Assembly: GCF_000350085.1 (NCBI RefSeq)
Contig: NZ_CAUM01000032.1
Coordinates: forward strand, 1-64,000
Length of the DNA stretch: 64,000 bases
Direction: 5' to 3'
Origin: Mesorhizobium metallidurans STM 2683
GTDB lineage: Bacteria; Pseudomonadota; Alphaproteobacteria; Rhizobiales; Rhizobiaceae
Shown here: positions 1 through 7,937 of the stretch, in pieces
Position numbering within the stretch: position 1 is the stretch's first letter
Layout of the letters: each line of letters opens with the position of its first letter
Position numbers and translations under genes: made by a program
Notes under the pieces: model-generated
Told to the model about the DNA's origin: nothing
Databases searched by the model: none
The model's input: the letters and a program-made list of their open reading frames with translations, nothing else

Positions 1-7
1 GTGCCGC

Positions 8-958
8 TCAATCCCCCAGCGGTTCCATTTCCTTGCCTGTCCTGTGGATCTGGGCGTTGTATTTGATGCGGCGGACCGTTTCGCGGGCCGAGCCGTCGAG
101 CTTGTAGGCGCAAGCCACCGCCATCAGGTCGATCGCCGCCAGGAAGGCGAAGCGCGACGCTGTCGGCTTCAGCGTGTCGGGATATTCCGGCACCGCCACC
201 GTCAGCCGGACGTCGCAGGCGCGCGCGAGGTCGGTGTCGGGCGCGGTGATGCCGATAGCATTGGCGCGGTAGTGCTTGGCGAGTTCGACCGCCTCGATCA
301 CTTCGCGCGTGCGCCCTGTCGCCGAGATGGCGATCACCAGATCGCCGGGCTTCAGGGTCGAGGCGGTCATCCGCATCAGATAGGGGTCGCATTGGGCGCT
401 GACGGTGACGCCGTAGCGGAACAGCCGGTACTGGGTTTCCTGCGCCAGCGCCGACGAACTGCCGCCGAGGCCGAACACGGTGACCTGGCGCGCCCTGGCG
501 ATGAGCTCGGCCGCCTTGACGAGCTGCGCCGGATCGAGCTGCCGCTCGGCCTCCTGCAGCGCCTGGCGCGCCTCGCCGAACACGGCATTCCAGAACGGCA
601 TGCCATTGTCGGCGCTCGTGGGCTGCGGCTTGCTCAGATAGAGGGCGCCGACGACGAGGCTCTGCGCCAGCTTCAGCTTGAAGTCGCGCACGCCGTCGCA
701 GCCGATGGCGCGGCAGAAGCGGGTCACCGTCGGTTCGCTGACGCCGGCGCGCTGGGCAAGTGCGGCGTTGGAGGCATCGACCGCGTATCTGACGTCGTCG
801 AGCACGACATCGGCGACGCGACGCTCGGCCGGGCGCAGCTCGGCGTAGGAATCCTTGATCAGCGAGATGATGTCGGGGATGCGCCTGACATGATCGCGTT
901 CGTCGGGGTCGCGCCCGCCGGGATCGTCGCTTGAGGTCCGCCCATCAGCTTCGGTCAT
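8..958 (-). CDS. MurR/RpiR family transcriptional regulator (HTH + SIS)
   Basis: A 316-residue regulator. Residues about 40-105 form an RpiR-type helix-turn-helix (ALAQRAGVSEPTVTRFCRAIG). Residues about 155-265 form a SIS sugar-phosphate-binding domain (VFGLGGSSSALAQE, AISATGRTREVIEA). Family members sense phosphosugars or related metabolites and usually repress neighbouring uptake genes. The ATG at 958 is chosen because GGGGGAAGG lies just upstream; an in-frame TTG five codons earlier overlaps that Shine-Dalgarno. The gene is divergent from an ABC transporter operon across an AT-rich gap, so control of that operon is inferred. The ligand cannot be told from sequence. Confidence 0.9.
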   Translation of the reverse strand: MTEADGRTSSDDPGGRDPDERDHVRRIPDIISLIKDSYAELRPAERRVADVVLDDVRYAVDASNAALAQRAGVSEPTVTRFCRAIGCDGVRDFKLKLAQSLVVGALYLSKPQPTSADNGMPFWNAVFGEARQALQEAERQLDPAQLVKAAELIARARQVTVFGLGGSSSALAQETQYRLFRYGVTVSAQCDPYLMRMTASTLKPGDLVIAISATGRTREVIEAVELAKHYRANAIGITAPDTDLARACDVRLTVAVPEYPDTLKPTASRFAFLAAIDLMAVACAYKLDGSARETVRRIKYNAQIHRTGKEMEPLGD

Positions 959-1264
959 TGAGCCTTCCCCCAACCGTTCGTGGAGCTGGAATCTCTACCA
1001 TGTCTGCATGCGGTCATCACGTCTGCAATGCGGGGTGCGGATGTTGCGCTTGCCTGCCGACCGCCGGAGCCACCTTTCACGAGTATGTAGGAAAGCAACA
1101 TTCTTTTCAAGCAGCAGAAAATATAATAAAAACAATATAATACTGATCGATCGCGCAAACAGTCATGTCACGTACCGCTCTTCGCTTGACAGCAAAGTAG
1201 GATAGTTACAGACTGATTTTGGCGCGATGACCCACTGGCTCATCGCGCAATCTCCGAGGGGCGC
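959..1264. promoter_or_regulatory. AT-rich divergent intergenic region
   Basis: This 306-bp gap separates the RpiR-type gene from the divergent ABC operon. Bases about 1095-1145 are strikingly AT-rich against a GC-rich background, with runs such as AAAATATAATAAAAAC and AATATAATACTG that resemble -10 elements. A TTGACA hexamer occurs at 1186-1191 facing the ABC operon, but I see no convincing -10 at standard spacing. It likely holds both promoters and the RpiR operator; no gene is visible. Confidence 0.45.
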
Positions 1265-2092
1265 ATGAACGCGGGCAGTGCAACCACCCCGAAGCTTGGC
1301 GTGCAGGCCGCGACCAAGGTCTATTACACGGCTTCCGGCGACCTTCTGGCGCTGGACCGCTGCAGCCTCGACGTTCACGCCAATGAGATCGTTTCGATCG
1401 TCGGTCCGTCCGGCTGCGGCAAGACCACGCTGCTGTGGTCGATGTCCGGACTGCACCGGCTGACCAGCGGCGGGGTGCGGCTCGACGGCAAGGAGATCAG
1501 CGGTCCGCATCCCGATATCGGCATCGTCTTCCAGGAAGCCAATCTCCTGCCCTGGCGCAATCTCGACGCCAACATCCATTTCCCGTTCGAGATCAAGGGC
1601 GAAAAGCCGGACCGAGCCTGGATCGCGCATCTCATCAACCGCGTCGGGCTCGACGGCTTCGGCGGCAAGTTTCCGCGCGAGCTGTCGGGCGGCATGCAGC
1701 AGCGTGCGGCGATCGTGCGGGCGCTGGCGCTGAAACCGTCGGTGCTGCTGATGGACGAGCCGTTCGGCGCGCTCGATAGTTTTACCCGCGAGGAGATGAA
1801 CCGGCTCGTCGAGGAGATCTGGCTCGACACCAAGACCACCATCGTCTTCATCACCCACAGCATCGAGGAGGCGATCTTCCTCTCCGACCGGGTGGTGGTG
1901 CTGAGCGCGCGGCCGGGCCGCGTCGCCAAGGAATACCGCGTACCGTTCGCGCGCCCGCGCTCGCTGGAGATCATGGCGACCAAGGAGGTCTTCGACCTCA
2001 CCAACAAGATCAAGATGGACATTGTCGGCGAGCGTTCCCGGCCGAAGGCGCCGGATCGGCCCACCGCCGAAATCGTGAGGATCAGGCCGTGA
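1265..2092 (+). CDS. ABC transporter ATP-binding protein, nitrate/sulfonate/taurine type
   Basis: A 275-residue ATPase of the NrtD/SsuB/TauB group. Walker A is GPSGCGKTT (about residues 47-55), the ABC signature is LSGGMQQRAAIVRAL, Walker B is VLLMDEPFGALD, and the switch histidine is in FITHS. It powers import of a small organic solute with the permease and binding protein that follow. Its TGA overlaps the GTG start of the permease (GTGA at 2089-2092), so the pair is translationally coupled. The substrate is unknown; the class covers nitrate, sulfonates, taurine, pyrimidine precursors and others. Confidence 0.93.
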   Translation: MNAGSATTPKLGVQAATKVYYTASGDLLALDRCSLDVHANEIVSIVGPSGCGKTTLLWSMSGLHRLTSGGVRLDGKEISGPHPDIGIVFQEANLLPWRNLDANIHFPFEIKGEKPDRAWIAHLINRVGLDGFGGKFPRELSGGMQQRAAIVRALALKPSVLLMDEPFGALDSFTREEMNRLVEEIWLDTKTTIVFITHSIEEAIFLSDRVVVLSARPGRVAKEYRVPFARPRSLEIMATKEVFDLTNKIKMDIVGERSRPKAPDRPTAEIVRIRP

Positions 2093-2937
2093 GCGGAGGC
2101 GACGCCATCCCGGAATTCTCGAAGGCCAAGGCCGGCGATGGGCACGATGTCAGCCTGACCAATCTTTCTGCCTTTGCCAGCGGTCCCGGCATCAGGTCGG
2201 GCAAGGAGGTGGCGGCCATCCTCATTGTGGCCGTGATCATCATCGGCGGCATCGAACTGGCGCTGCGCCTGTTCCAGGTACCGCTCTACATCATGCCGCC
2301 GCCAAGCTCGATCGCCTACGCGCTGTTCGACGAATTCCCGCTGATCGCGCCGCATCTCGGCTATACGCTGGTCGAACTGATATCCGGCTTTGCCATCGGC
2401 GCGGTCATCGGGCTGGTGCTGGCGGCCGTGATCACGCAGTTCCCCTTCGCCGAGAAGATCGTCGCGCCCTACATCCTGCTCCTGGTCACCACGCCGATGC
2501 TGGCGCTGGTGCCGCTTTTGATCCTGCGTTTCGGCTTCGGCTACACGCCGCGCATCATCGCGGTGGCGCTTGCCGCGGGGCCGATGGTGATGATCAATGC
2601 CGCCACCGGCTTTCGCCGCGTCGACAGCGCCAAGATCGCGCTGGCGCGCTCCTATGGCGCCAGCACCTTGCAGATCTTCTGGAAGATCCGCGCGCCGATG
2701 GCGCTGCCGATGATCCTGGTCGGGCTGATGATCGGCGCGATCTTCGGGCTGCTGACCGCGGTCGGCGCCGAGATGGTCGGCGGCGGCTTCGGCCTCGGCA
2801 ACCGGTTGACCACCTATTCGTCGATGATCCAGATGCCGCAATTCTTCGCGGTGGTGCTGATCCTCTCGACGCTCGGCATCCTGATCTACGTGCTGTTCTT
2901 CCTGATCGGCAAGAAATGGGCGAGCTGGGAGGCGTGA
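2089..2937 (+). CDS. ABC transporter permease, nitrate/sulfonate/taurine type
   Basis: A 282-residue inner-membrane permease of the BPD_transp_1 family (SsuC/TauC-like). About six hydrophobic segments start near residue 40 (AAILIVAVIIIGGIELAL). The coupling loop that contacts the ATPase is around residues 180-205 (ALARSYGASTLQIFWKIRAP). The GTG start overlaps the stop of the upstream ATPase gene. The roughly 30-residue hydrophilic N-terminus before the first membrane segment is a little longer than usual. It works with the ATPase before it and the Tat-exported binding protein after it. Confidence 0.93.
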   Translation: MSGGDAIPEFSKAKAGDGHDVSLTNLSAFASGPGIRSGKEVAAILIVAVIIIGGIELALRLFQVPLYIMPPPSSIAYALFDEFPLIAPHLGYTLVELISGFAIGAVIGLVLAAVITQFPFAEKIVAPYILLLVTTPMLALVPLLILRFGFGYTPRIIAVALAAGPMVMINAATGFRRVDSAKIALARSYGASTLQIFWKIRAPMALPMILVGLMIGAIFGLLTAVGAEMVGGGFGLGNRLTTYSSMIQMPQFFAVVLILSTLGILIYVLFFLIGKKWASWEA

Positions 2938-3009
2938 GAAACTGACAGTGACGGCGCCCGGGAGGCGGGTGGAGGCAAGCGACCATCAATCAACAAAAAG
3001 GGGAATGCC

Positions 3010-4176
3010 ATGACCAAAGAAAGTTCGATCAGCCATAGCGCGGGGATCAGCCGCCGCACTTTCCTGCAGGTGACCGGCGCCGGCCTGGTGACGGCGACCG
3101 CGCTCGGTGCTTCCGGCCTCAGGGCCAAGGCCGAGGCCTATGGAAAATTCACCTGGATCTCGCCGCGCGGCACGCTCGAAGTGCTCGACGACTATCCCTA
3201 TTGGGCGGCCAAGAAAGCCGGCTATTTCGGCGACCTCGACACCGACATGCAGCCGGGGCCGTCGGACGGCACGGCGACGGTGAAGTTCGTCGATGTCGGC
3301 CAGGCCGATATGGGCTTTCCTTCGCCCGGCGTGTTTTCCTTCGCCATCCAGAACGGCATGAAGCTGAAATCCGTGTTCCACATGGGCGCGCGCGACACGT
3401 TCAGCATCGCCTTCCGCAAGGGCGAGGGCACGAACGACCTGAAGACGCTCGAAGGCAAGACCATCCTGCTCGGCTCCGCCGCCTGGCAGTCGATCACCGA
3501 CCCGCTGCTTGCGGCGCAAGGCGTCGACATCAAGAAGGTCAAGTATGTCGAAGCCGGCTGGCCGACCTGGGGCACCGCGCTTGCCGGCGGCCAGGGCGAT
3601 GCCGCCTTGTCATGGGAGGGCTTGCGCGCCGAATGGATCGCCAAGGGGCTCGACTTCGAATACTGGCTCGGCGTGCGGAACTCGAAACTGCCGGCCAACA
3701 CCTTCGTCGTGCGCACCGTCGATCTCGAGGATCCGGACCGCAAGGCGTTCCTGGAAAAGTACCTGCGCGGCTGGGCGATGGGTCTGGAATTCGGCTACCA
3801 GAATCCGCGTGCCGCCGTCGAAGCGGTGTTCGAGCAATTCCCGACATTGGCCAAGAATCTCGGGCCGGAACTCGGCACCACCTCGATCCTGCAGCAGATC
3901 AACGTCTTCCGCGGCGACATGGACAAGCGTGGCGGCTGGGGTTCGCACGACATGGCGAGCTGGCAGGGTTTCTTCGATGAGATCCACAAGATCGGCCAGA
4001 TCACCAATCCGGTGAAGGCCGAGGATGTCTGCACCAACGACCTGATCGGGCCGGCCAATACCTTCGACAAGGCCAAGGTCAAGGCCGATGCCGATGGCTA
4101 CAAACTGTCGGAAGGCTTTGCCGCGCTCGATGTCGAGAAGATCAAGGCGCATCTGTTCGACTCGGCGGTGAAATAA
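3010..4176 (+). CDS. ABC transporter substrate-binding protein, NMT1/THI5-like, Tat signal
   Basis: A 388-residue periplasmic binding protein. The N-terminus carries a twin-arginine signal (SRRTFLQVTGAG) followed by a hydrophobic stretch and an AKA cleavage region near residue 40. The mature part fits the NMT1/SsuA-like fold: a region about YPYWAAKKAGYF, then VDVGQADMGFPSPGVFSFAIQNG, where candidate ligand contacts lie. AAAGG lies 5-9 bases before the ATG. It is the third gene of the ABC operon and delivers the solute to the permease. Tat export suggests folding before export, unusual but known for this class. Ligand unknown. Confidence 0.9.
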   Translation: MTKESSISHSAGISRRTFLQVTGAGLVTATALGASGLRAKAEAYGKFTWISPRGTLEVLDDYPYWAAKKAGYFGDLDTDMQPGPSDGTATVKFVDVGQADMGFPSPGVFSFAIQNGMKLKSVFHMGARDTFSIAFRKGEGTNDLKTLEGKTILLGSAAWQSITDPLLAAQGVDIKKVKYVEAGWPTWGTALAGGQGDAALSWEGLRAEWIAKGLDFEYWLGVRNSKLPANTFVVRTVDLEDPDRKAFLEKYLRGWAMGLEFGYQNPRAAVEAVFEQFPTLAKNLGPELGTTSILQQINVFRGDMDKRGGWGSHDMASWQGFFDEIHKIGQITNPVKAEDVCTNDLIGPANTFDKAKVKADADGYKLSEGFAALDVEKIKAHLFDSAVK

Positions 4177-4224
4177 GGGTGCAGAAAGAGGTCATGCTGT
4201 TCATTGCCCTGCCTTGGCTCCTTT

Positions 4225-4426
4225 CCTCTCCCTCCGGAGGGGGGAGAGGTGGCGCCGCGAAGCGGCGACGGAGTGGGGGAAGGCGTTCGCCAAACGCGTA
4301 ATCGCTGCAAGACAGGCACAATCTGGCGAGCAAGAAACCTCAGGCGCGCGGCGAAGGTCGACCCCCCCTCCGTCGAGCTTCGCTCGACACCTCTCCCCCG
4401 ATCGACGGGGGAGAGGAAGGGGCCGG
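4225..4426. repeat. Inverted pair of palindromic repeats (CCTCTCCC...GGGGAGAGG type)
   Basis: The 352-bp gap between the binding-protein gene and the oxidoreductase has no gene. It contains one repeat unit at about 4225-4278 and the same unit inverted at about 4361-4416. Each has a GGGGAGAGG-type hairpin followed by a GCGAAGC(C/T)CGACGGAG arm. The two units can pair with one another across an 80-bp spacer. The repeat family is dispersed through the window. Confidence 0.75.
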
Positions 4427-4528
4427 GTAATGAGCGGCGGCGCTGACCTAAGGTGGTTGTCCCGGATAGACACACGAGCGGCGATCGATCACTGCCAATG
4501 ATTGAATCAAGAAATTAGGGAGGCTGAC

Positions 4529-5620
4529 ATGGCCGACAGGGTCAAAATACTGGTGGTTGGGCTGGGCAATATGGGCGCGTCGCATGCCAGCGCCTACCAT
4601 CGCTCTGACGGCTTCGAGATCGTCGGCATCATGAGCCGCTCGATCAAGAGCAACAAGAAAATCCCGGCCGAACTCGCCGGCTACCCGCTTTACGAGGATT
4701 TCGACCAGGCGCTGAAGGAGACAAAGCCGGATGCCGTCTCCATCAACAGCTGGCCGAATACGCATGCCGAATACGCACTGAAGGCGATCGCCGCCAATTG
4801 CCATGTGTTCATGGAAAAGCCGCTCGCCACCAATATCGAGGACGCCGAGAAGGTGGTCGCCGCGGCGCGGGCGAAAAACCGCAAGCTGGTGCTCGGCTAT
4901 ATCCTGCGCGTGCATCCCTCATGGATCAAGTTCATCGAGGTCGGCAAGACGCTCGGCAAGCCGCTGGTCATGCGCCTCAACCTCAACCAGCAGAGCAGCG
5001 GCAGCGCCTGGCACTGGCACAAGAACCTGATCGATTCGCTGATCCCGATCGTCGATTGCGGCGTGCACTATGTCGACGTCATGTGCCAGCTGACCGGCGC
5101 CAGGCCGGTGCGCGTGCATGGTATCGGCGCCAAATTGTGGGCGGAAGCCGACAAGCAGAATTACGGCCACCTGCATGTCACCTTCGATGACGGTTCGGTC
5201 GGCTGGTACGAAGCCGGCTGGGGCCCGATGATGAGCGAGACGGCCTATTTCGTGAAGGATGTGGTCGGCCCCAAGGGCGCGGTCTCGATCGTCGCCGGCC
5301 AGACGGCAGGCAGCGCGGCCGACACCGCCGAAGTCTCGAACTCCGCCGATATCGACCGCCACACCAAGACCGATGCGCTGAAGATCCATTATGCGCAGGT
5401 CGACGGCGACAAGAACTTCAAGAAGCCGGACGAGATCGTCAGCATGGAGGACGAACCCGGTCACCAGGAGCTTTGCGACCGCGAGCAGGCGTTCTTCCTG
5501 CGCGCCATCCGCGAGGATCTCGACCTCACCGAGCAGATGGATGCCGCCGTCAACAGCCTGCGCATCGTGCTTGCCGCCGAGCAGAGCATCGAGCTGGGGC
5601 GGACCGTCGAGCTGGCGTGA
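4529..5620 (+). CDS. Gfo/Idh/MocA family oxidoreductase
   Basis: A 363-residue NAD(P)-dependent oxidoreductase. The Rossmann nucleotide site is at the N-terminus (VVGLGNMGASHASAY), the family EKP motif is near residue 93 (FMEKPLATN), and a conserved DCGVHYVDVM segment lies near residue 177, where the catalytic histidine is expected. The start is placed at 4529 because AGGGAGG sits at 4517-4523; the frame is open back to a TTG at 4502 that has no ribosome site. It follows the ABC operon after a palindromic repeat and may act on the imported compound. Inositol- or sugar-acid-type substrates are possible but unproven. Confidence 0.9.
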   Translation: MADRVKILVVGLGNMGASHASAYHRSDGFEIVGIMSRSIKSNKKIPAELAGYPLYEDFDQALKETKPDAVSINSWPNTHAEYALKAIAANCHVFMEKPLATNIEDAEKVVAAARAKNRKLVLGYILRVHPSWIKFIEVGKTLGKPLVMRLNLNQQSSGSAWHWHKNLIDSLIPIVDCGVHYVDVMCQLTGARPVRVHGIGAKLWAEADKQNYGHLHVTFDDGSVGWYEAGWGPMMSETAYFVKDVVGPKGAVSIVAGQTAGSAADTAEVSNSADIDRHTKTDALKIHYAQVDGDKNFKKPDEIVSMEDEPGHQELCDREQAFFLRAIREDLDLTEQMDAAVNSLRIVLAAEQSIELGRTVELA

Positions 5621-5654
5621 GGCCGCGGAAGTTGACGCCGTCGCCGAAGCTGCC

Positions 5655-5701
5655 GATCTCCCCCGTTGCGGGGGAGATGTCCGGCAGGACAGAGGGGGTG
5701 G
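5655..5701. repeat. Palindromic repeat, right half of the ATCTCCCCC family
   Basis: The segment has a hairpin GATCTCCCCC-gttgc-GGGGGAGATG followed by the TCCGGCAGGACAGAGGGGGTG tail also seen at 26371-26432 and 44248-44278. It lies between the oxidoreductase stop and the convergent metallopeptidase gene and may terminate or stabilise the oxidoreductase message. Confidence 0.7.
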
Positions 5702-5756
5702 GAAGGAATGAGACGCCCGTTCCAGACCGCGGCTGTGCGCGGCACTCAGGCAGCCA

Positions 5757-6179
5757 TCACTCCGCCGCCTCTTCGATCTTCTCCATATCGTCGTCCGACA
5801 GGCCGAAATGGTGGCCGATCTCGTGGATCAGCACATGGGTGACGATGTCGCCCAGCGTCTCCTCGTTCTCCGACCAATAATCGAGGATGGCGCGGCGGTA
5901 GAGCGTGATGCGGTTCGGCCCCTCGCCGGTCTGCGGGTTCCAGCGCTCGGCGATGCCGCGCCCCTCGAACAGGCCGAGCAGGTCGAACGGCGTTTCCAGC
6001 GACAGATCGTCCATGATCTCGTCGGTCGGAAATTCGGCGATCTGGATGACGATCTCGCCGGTCAGCTTGCGGAAATCCTCCGGCAGATGGGCATAGGCCT
6101 CCAGCGCCAGGAACTCGATTTCCTCCATCGACGGCGAAAGCTCGGCGTGCCAGGTGCGGGTCTTGTAGATGCGGGCCAT
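5757..6179 (-). CDS. Zincin-like metallopeptidase family protein (DUF1025-type)
   Basis: A 140-residue protein with a zinc-protease motif close to the C-terminus, HEIGHHFGLSDDDM (HExxH plus a downstream acidic residue). The size, the motif position near the end and the N-terminal segment ELSPSMEEIEFLALEAYAHLP match the small PF06262-type zincins, whose substrates are not known. The ATG at 6179 begins MARIYKTRTW; the frame stays open further upstream, but the conserved part starts here. Its upstream flank was hit by the IS1595-family insertion that starts at 6271, about 90 bp away, so its promoter may now lie partly in the element. Confidence 0.87.
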   Translation of the reverse strand: MARIYKTRTWHAELSPSMEEIEFLALEAYAHLPEDFRKLTGEIVIQIAEFPTDEIMDDLSLETPFDLLGLFEGRGIAERWNPQTGEGPNRITLYRRAILDYWSENEETLGDIVTHVLIHEIGHHFGLSDDDMEKIEEAAE

Positions 6180-6262
6180 GCTTTGTCCTTTCCCGGGCAT
6201 ATAAGCTTTCGCGCCGGGCGAGGCAAATGGCCGGGACGCTCCGTGGGCAGGCGCAGGACAGG

Positions 6263-6270
6263 AATAAATT
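6263..6270. repeat. Target-site duplication, left copy (AATAAATT)
   Basis: The octamer AATAAATT directly abuts the left inverted repeat of the insertion element. An identical copy follows the right inverted repeat at 8578-8585. An 8-bp duplication is the known signature of IS1595-family transposition. Confidence 0.93.
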
Positions 6271-6283
6271 CCCAATTATATAC

Positions 6284-6312
6284 TTGACGTACCACGCGGA
6301 TTTTGCGATAAC
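6284..6312 (+). promoter_or_regulatory. Probable transposase promoter overlapping the left inverted repeat
   Basis: A -35 hexamer TTGACG at 6284-6289 lies inside the left inverted repeat. A -10-like GATAAC at 6307-6312 follows after a 17-bp spacer. The transposase ATG is 20 bp further on, with AAGGAG at 6319-6324. The right repeat carries the same TTGACG facing inward on the minus strand. Confidence 0.5.
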
Positions 6313-6332
6313 GAATCCAAGGAGTTACCGCA

Positions 6333-7295
6333 ATGGTCGATCTTACCGCCGCAATTTACCACGACGCCGACAAGGCTCGCGAGCATTTGGAGGCTATCCA
6401 TTGGCCCCACGGCCCGTTCTGCCCTCATTGCGGCAACGCCAATCCAGAGCGCATTACCAAGCTGGCGGGCAAGTCCACGCGCCCCGGCGTCTATAAATGC
6501 AACGAATGCCGCGCGCCGTTCTCGGTCACTGTCGGCACCGTCTTCGAACGCTCCAAGATCGGCCTGCACAAGTGGGTGCTGGCTTCGCATCTCTATGCCT
6601 CATCCAAGAAAGGCATGAGCGCTCACCAACTGCACCGTATGCTTGGCGTCACCTACAAGACCGCTTGGTTTATGGCGCATCGCATCCGCGAAGCAATGAA
6701 GGAAGATGTTAAGTCGAACGGCCCGCTTGGCGGTGAAGGCAAGACAATTGAAGCCGACGAAACATATTATGGCCGCCGCGAAGATGGCTACGTTTCCCCG
6801 CTTCGCCGTGGCCAGCCCTATCTCAAGCGCAAGAAGCCCATGAAGAACGCCGTCATCGGTCTGGTGGAGCGCGGCGGCAAAGCCCGTATGTTCCATGTCC
6901 AGCACGCCACCAAGGCCGCTGTGCGCGATATCTTGGTGCGCAACGCCGACCGTCAATCGACGCTCTACACCGACGAAAGCGCGCTCTATCCGGTTACGGG
7001 CAAAGAGTTCGCCAAGCATGACACTGTGAAGCATTCCGCCCGCGAATATGCGCGCGGCGACACCCACACCAATACCATCGAAAGCGTGTTCTCGGTCTTC
7101 AAGCGTGGCATGGTCGGCGTCTATCAGCATTGCGGCGAAGCTCACTTGCATCGCTATCTTGCCGAGTTCGATTTCCGCTATAACCGCCGCACTGCCTTGA
7201 ACGTTTCGGATACGGAACGCTCGGAAGACTTGCTTCGCAATGCCCGCGACAAGCGCCTTATCTATCGGCGGATTGGTGAAGCCGATCACGCTTAA
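6333..7295 (+). CDS. IS1595-family transposase (ISXO2-like)
   Basis: A 320-residue transposase. The N-terminus has a zinc-ribbon, FCPHCGNANPERI to YKCNECRAPF (about residues 30-60), and a helix-turn-helix follows (GMSAHQLHRMLGVTYKTAWFMAHRI). The ISXO2-type catalytic domain shows acidic motifs EADETYYGRRE, LYTDESALYP and HTNTIESVFSVFKRG, ending with the RYNRR signature. It is full length for the family and unbroken. AAGGAG lies 8 bp upstream of the ATG. Translated codon use differs from neighbouring core genes (more A/T at third positions), as expected of mobile DNA. Confidence 0.95.
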   Translation: MVDLTAAIYHDADKAREHLEAIHWPHGPFCPHCGNANPERITKLAGKSTRPGVYKCNECRAPFSVTVGTVFERSKIGLHKWVLASHLYASSKKGMSAHQLHRMLGVTYKTAWFMAHRIREAMKEDVKSNGPLGGEGKTIEADETYYGRREDGYVSPLRRGQPYLKRKKPMKNAVIGLVERGGKARMFHVQHATKAAVRDILVRNADRQSTLYTDESALYPVTGKEFAKHDTVKHSAREYARGDTHTNTIESVFSVFKRGMVGVYQHCGEAHLHRYLAEFDFRYNRRTALNVSDTERSEDLLRNARDKRLIYRRIGEADHA

Positions 7296-7329
7296 GCAGA
7301 AAGCCCGTAAATTGTTACGGAAGCGAAAG

Positions 7330-7525
7330 AAAAAGTCCCTGTGAATACTGGGTGTTAGCAAACATTAGGACTTGCTAAGTCCGTTCTCTTTACGTTCGAA
7401 TGCAAACGGCGGCGAATCGGAAGTTCGCCGCCGTCAATGCAACCAAGCCACAGGACGGCTAGGCACATGAGAACGATCACCAAACTAAACCTACCGGTGA
7501 ATCCGTCAAGCCGTCCTGTGGCCAC
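7330..7525 (+). ncRNA. Structured non-coding segment inside the IS element (candidate RNA)
   Basis: The 247-bp gap between the transposase stop and the DUF3892 gene carries three strong stem-loops in series: GGACTT-gct-AAGTCC at 7368-7382, CGGCGGCGAA-7nt-TTCGCCGCCG at 7407-7433, and a 14-bp arm pair GCCACAGGACGGCT/AGCCGTCCTGTGGC at 7447-7460 and 7509-7522 with a 48-nt loop. This could be a transposon RNA, a 5' leader of the DUF3892 gene or a transposase-binding region. Only the pairing is seen; expression is inferred. Confidence 0.35.
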
Positions 7526-7542
7526 ACACAGGAAAAATACCT

Positions 7543-7818
7543 ATGACCGGTACATTCCAAGTCACATGCCATAAACCCGATAACGCCGACAAGGACCGCC
7601 GAATGCAAGGGCTCGGCGGCCCGAGCGGCTGGTATCGAGACATTGATACGCTCATAAACAACATCGAAAATGAAAATGAAAAATACTGGACGGTAGCGCC
7701 AACCGGTGAATCGGTATGGGTTGTCGTCCGTCAGCGTCCGAACGGAAGGAAGTATCTCAAGACCGAGCCGGATGGCGTTGAGCCGAACAACCTGCTGGCT
7801 CTCCCTCACTGTCCTTAG
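7543..7818 (+). CDS. DUF3892 domain protein, IS passenger
   Basis: A 91-residue protein matching the DUF3892 pattern throughout: VTCHKPDNAD, RMQGLGG, WYRDIDTLINNIEN, WTVAPTGESVWVVV and the terminal KYLKTEPDGVEPNNLLALPHC. The function of DUF3892 is unknown; members are small and often found near mobile or defence-rich loci. AGGAAA precedes the ATG. It sits between the hairpin-rich segment and an intrinsic terminator inside the IS, so it may form its own transcription unit. It is transposon cargo rather than a transposition protein, as far as sequence shows. Confidence 0.8.
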   Translation: MTGTFQVTCHKPDNADKDRRMQGLGGPSGWYRDIDTLINNIENENEKYWTVAPTGESVWVVVRQRPNGRKYLKTEPDGVEPNNLLALPHCP

Positions 7819-7844
7819 ATCCGTCTGGAGCTACAGGCTGCTTG

Positions 7845-7876
7845 CCCTTCCCGGTCCTATGATCGGGAGGGGTTTT
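7845..7876 (+). terminator. Intrinsic terminator after the DUF3892 gene, inside the IS
   Basis: A 9-bp stem CCCTTCCCG/CGGGAGGGG (one G-T wobble) with a 10-nt loop is followed by TTTT. It lies 27 bp after the DUF3892 stop and 60 bp before the next passenger gene, separating the two. Confidence 0.6.
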
Positions 7877-7937
7877 CAGCAAGCGGCGTAATACCTCGTC
7901 GCCCTTTTCCTGGTCTTTGTCTTTGAGGGGTTCTGGC

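Noticed and set aside
955..1205. Short ORFs in the AT-rich gap between the RpiR and ABC genes
   Set aside because: Their composition is that of a promoter region and no start has a ribosome site.
1375..2841. A minus-strand frame opposite the ABC ATPase and permease
   Set aside because: Shadow frame; repetitive Asp/His/Arg text, no motif, while both ABC genes are clear on the plus strand.
4204..4501. Small genes in the gap after the first ABC operon
   Set aside because: The short frames there are readings of the inverted palindromic repeat and have no ribosome site or protein-like composition.
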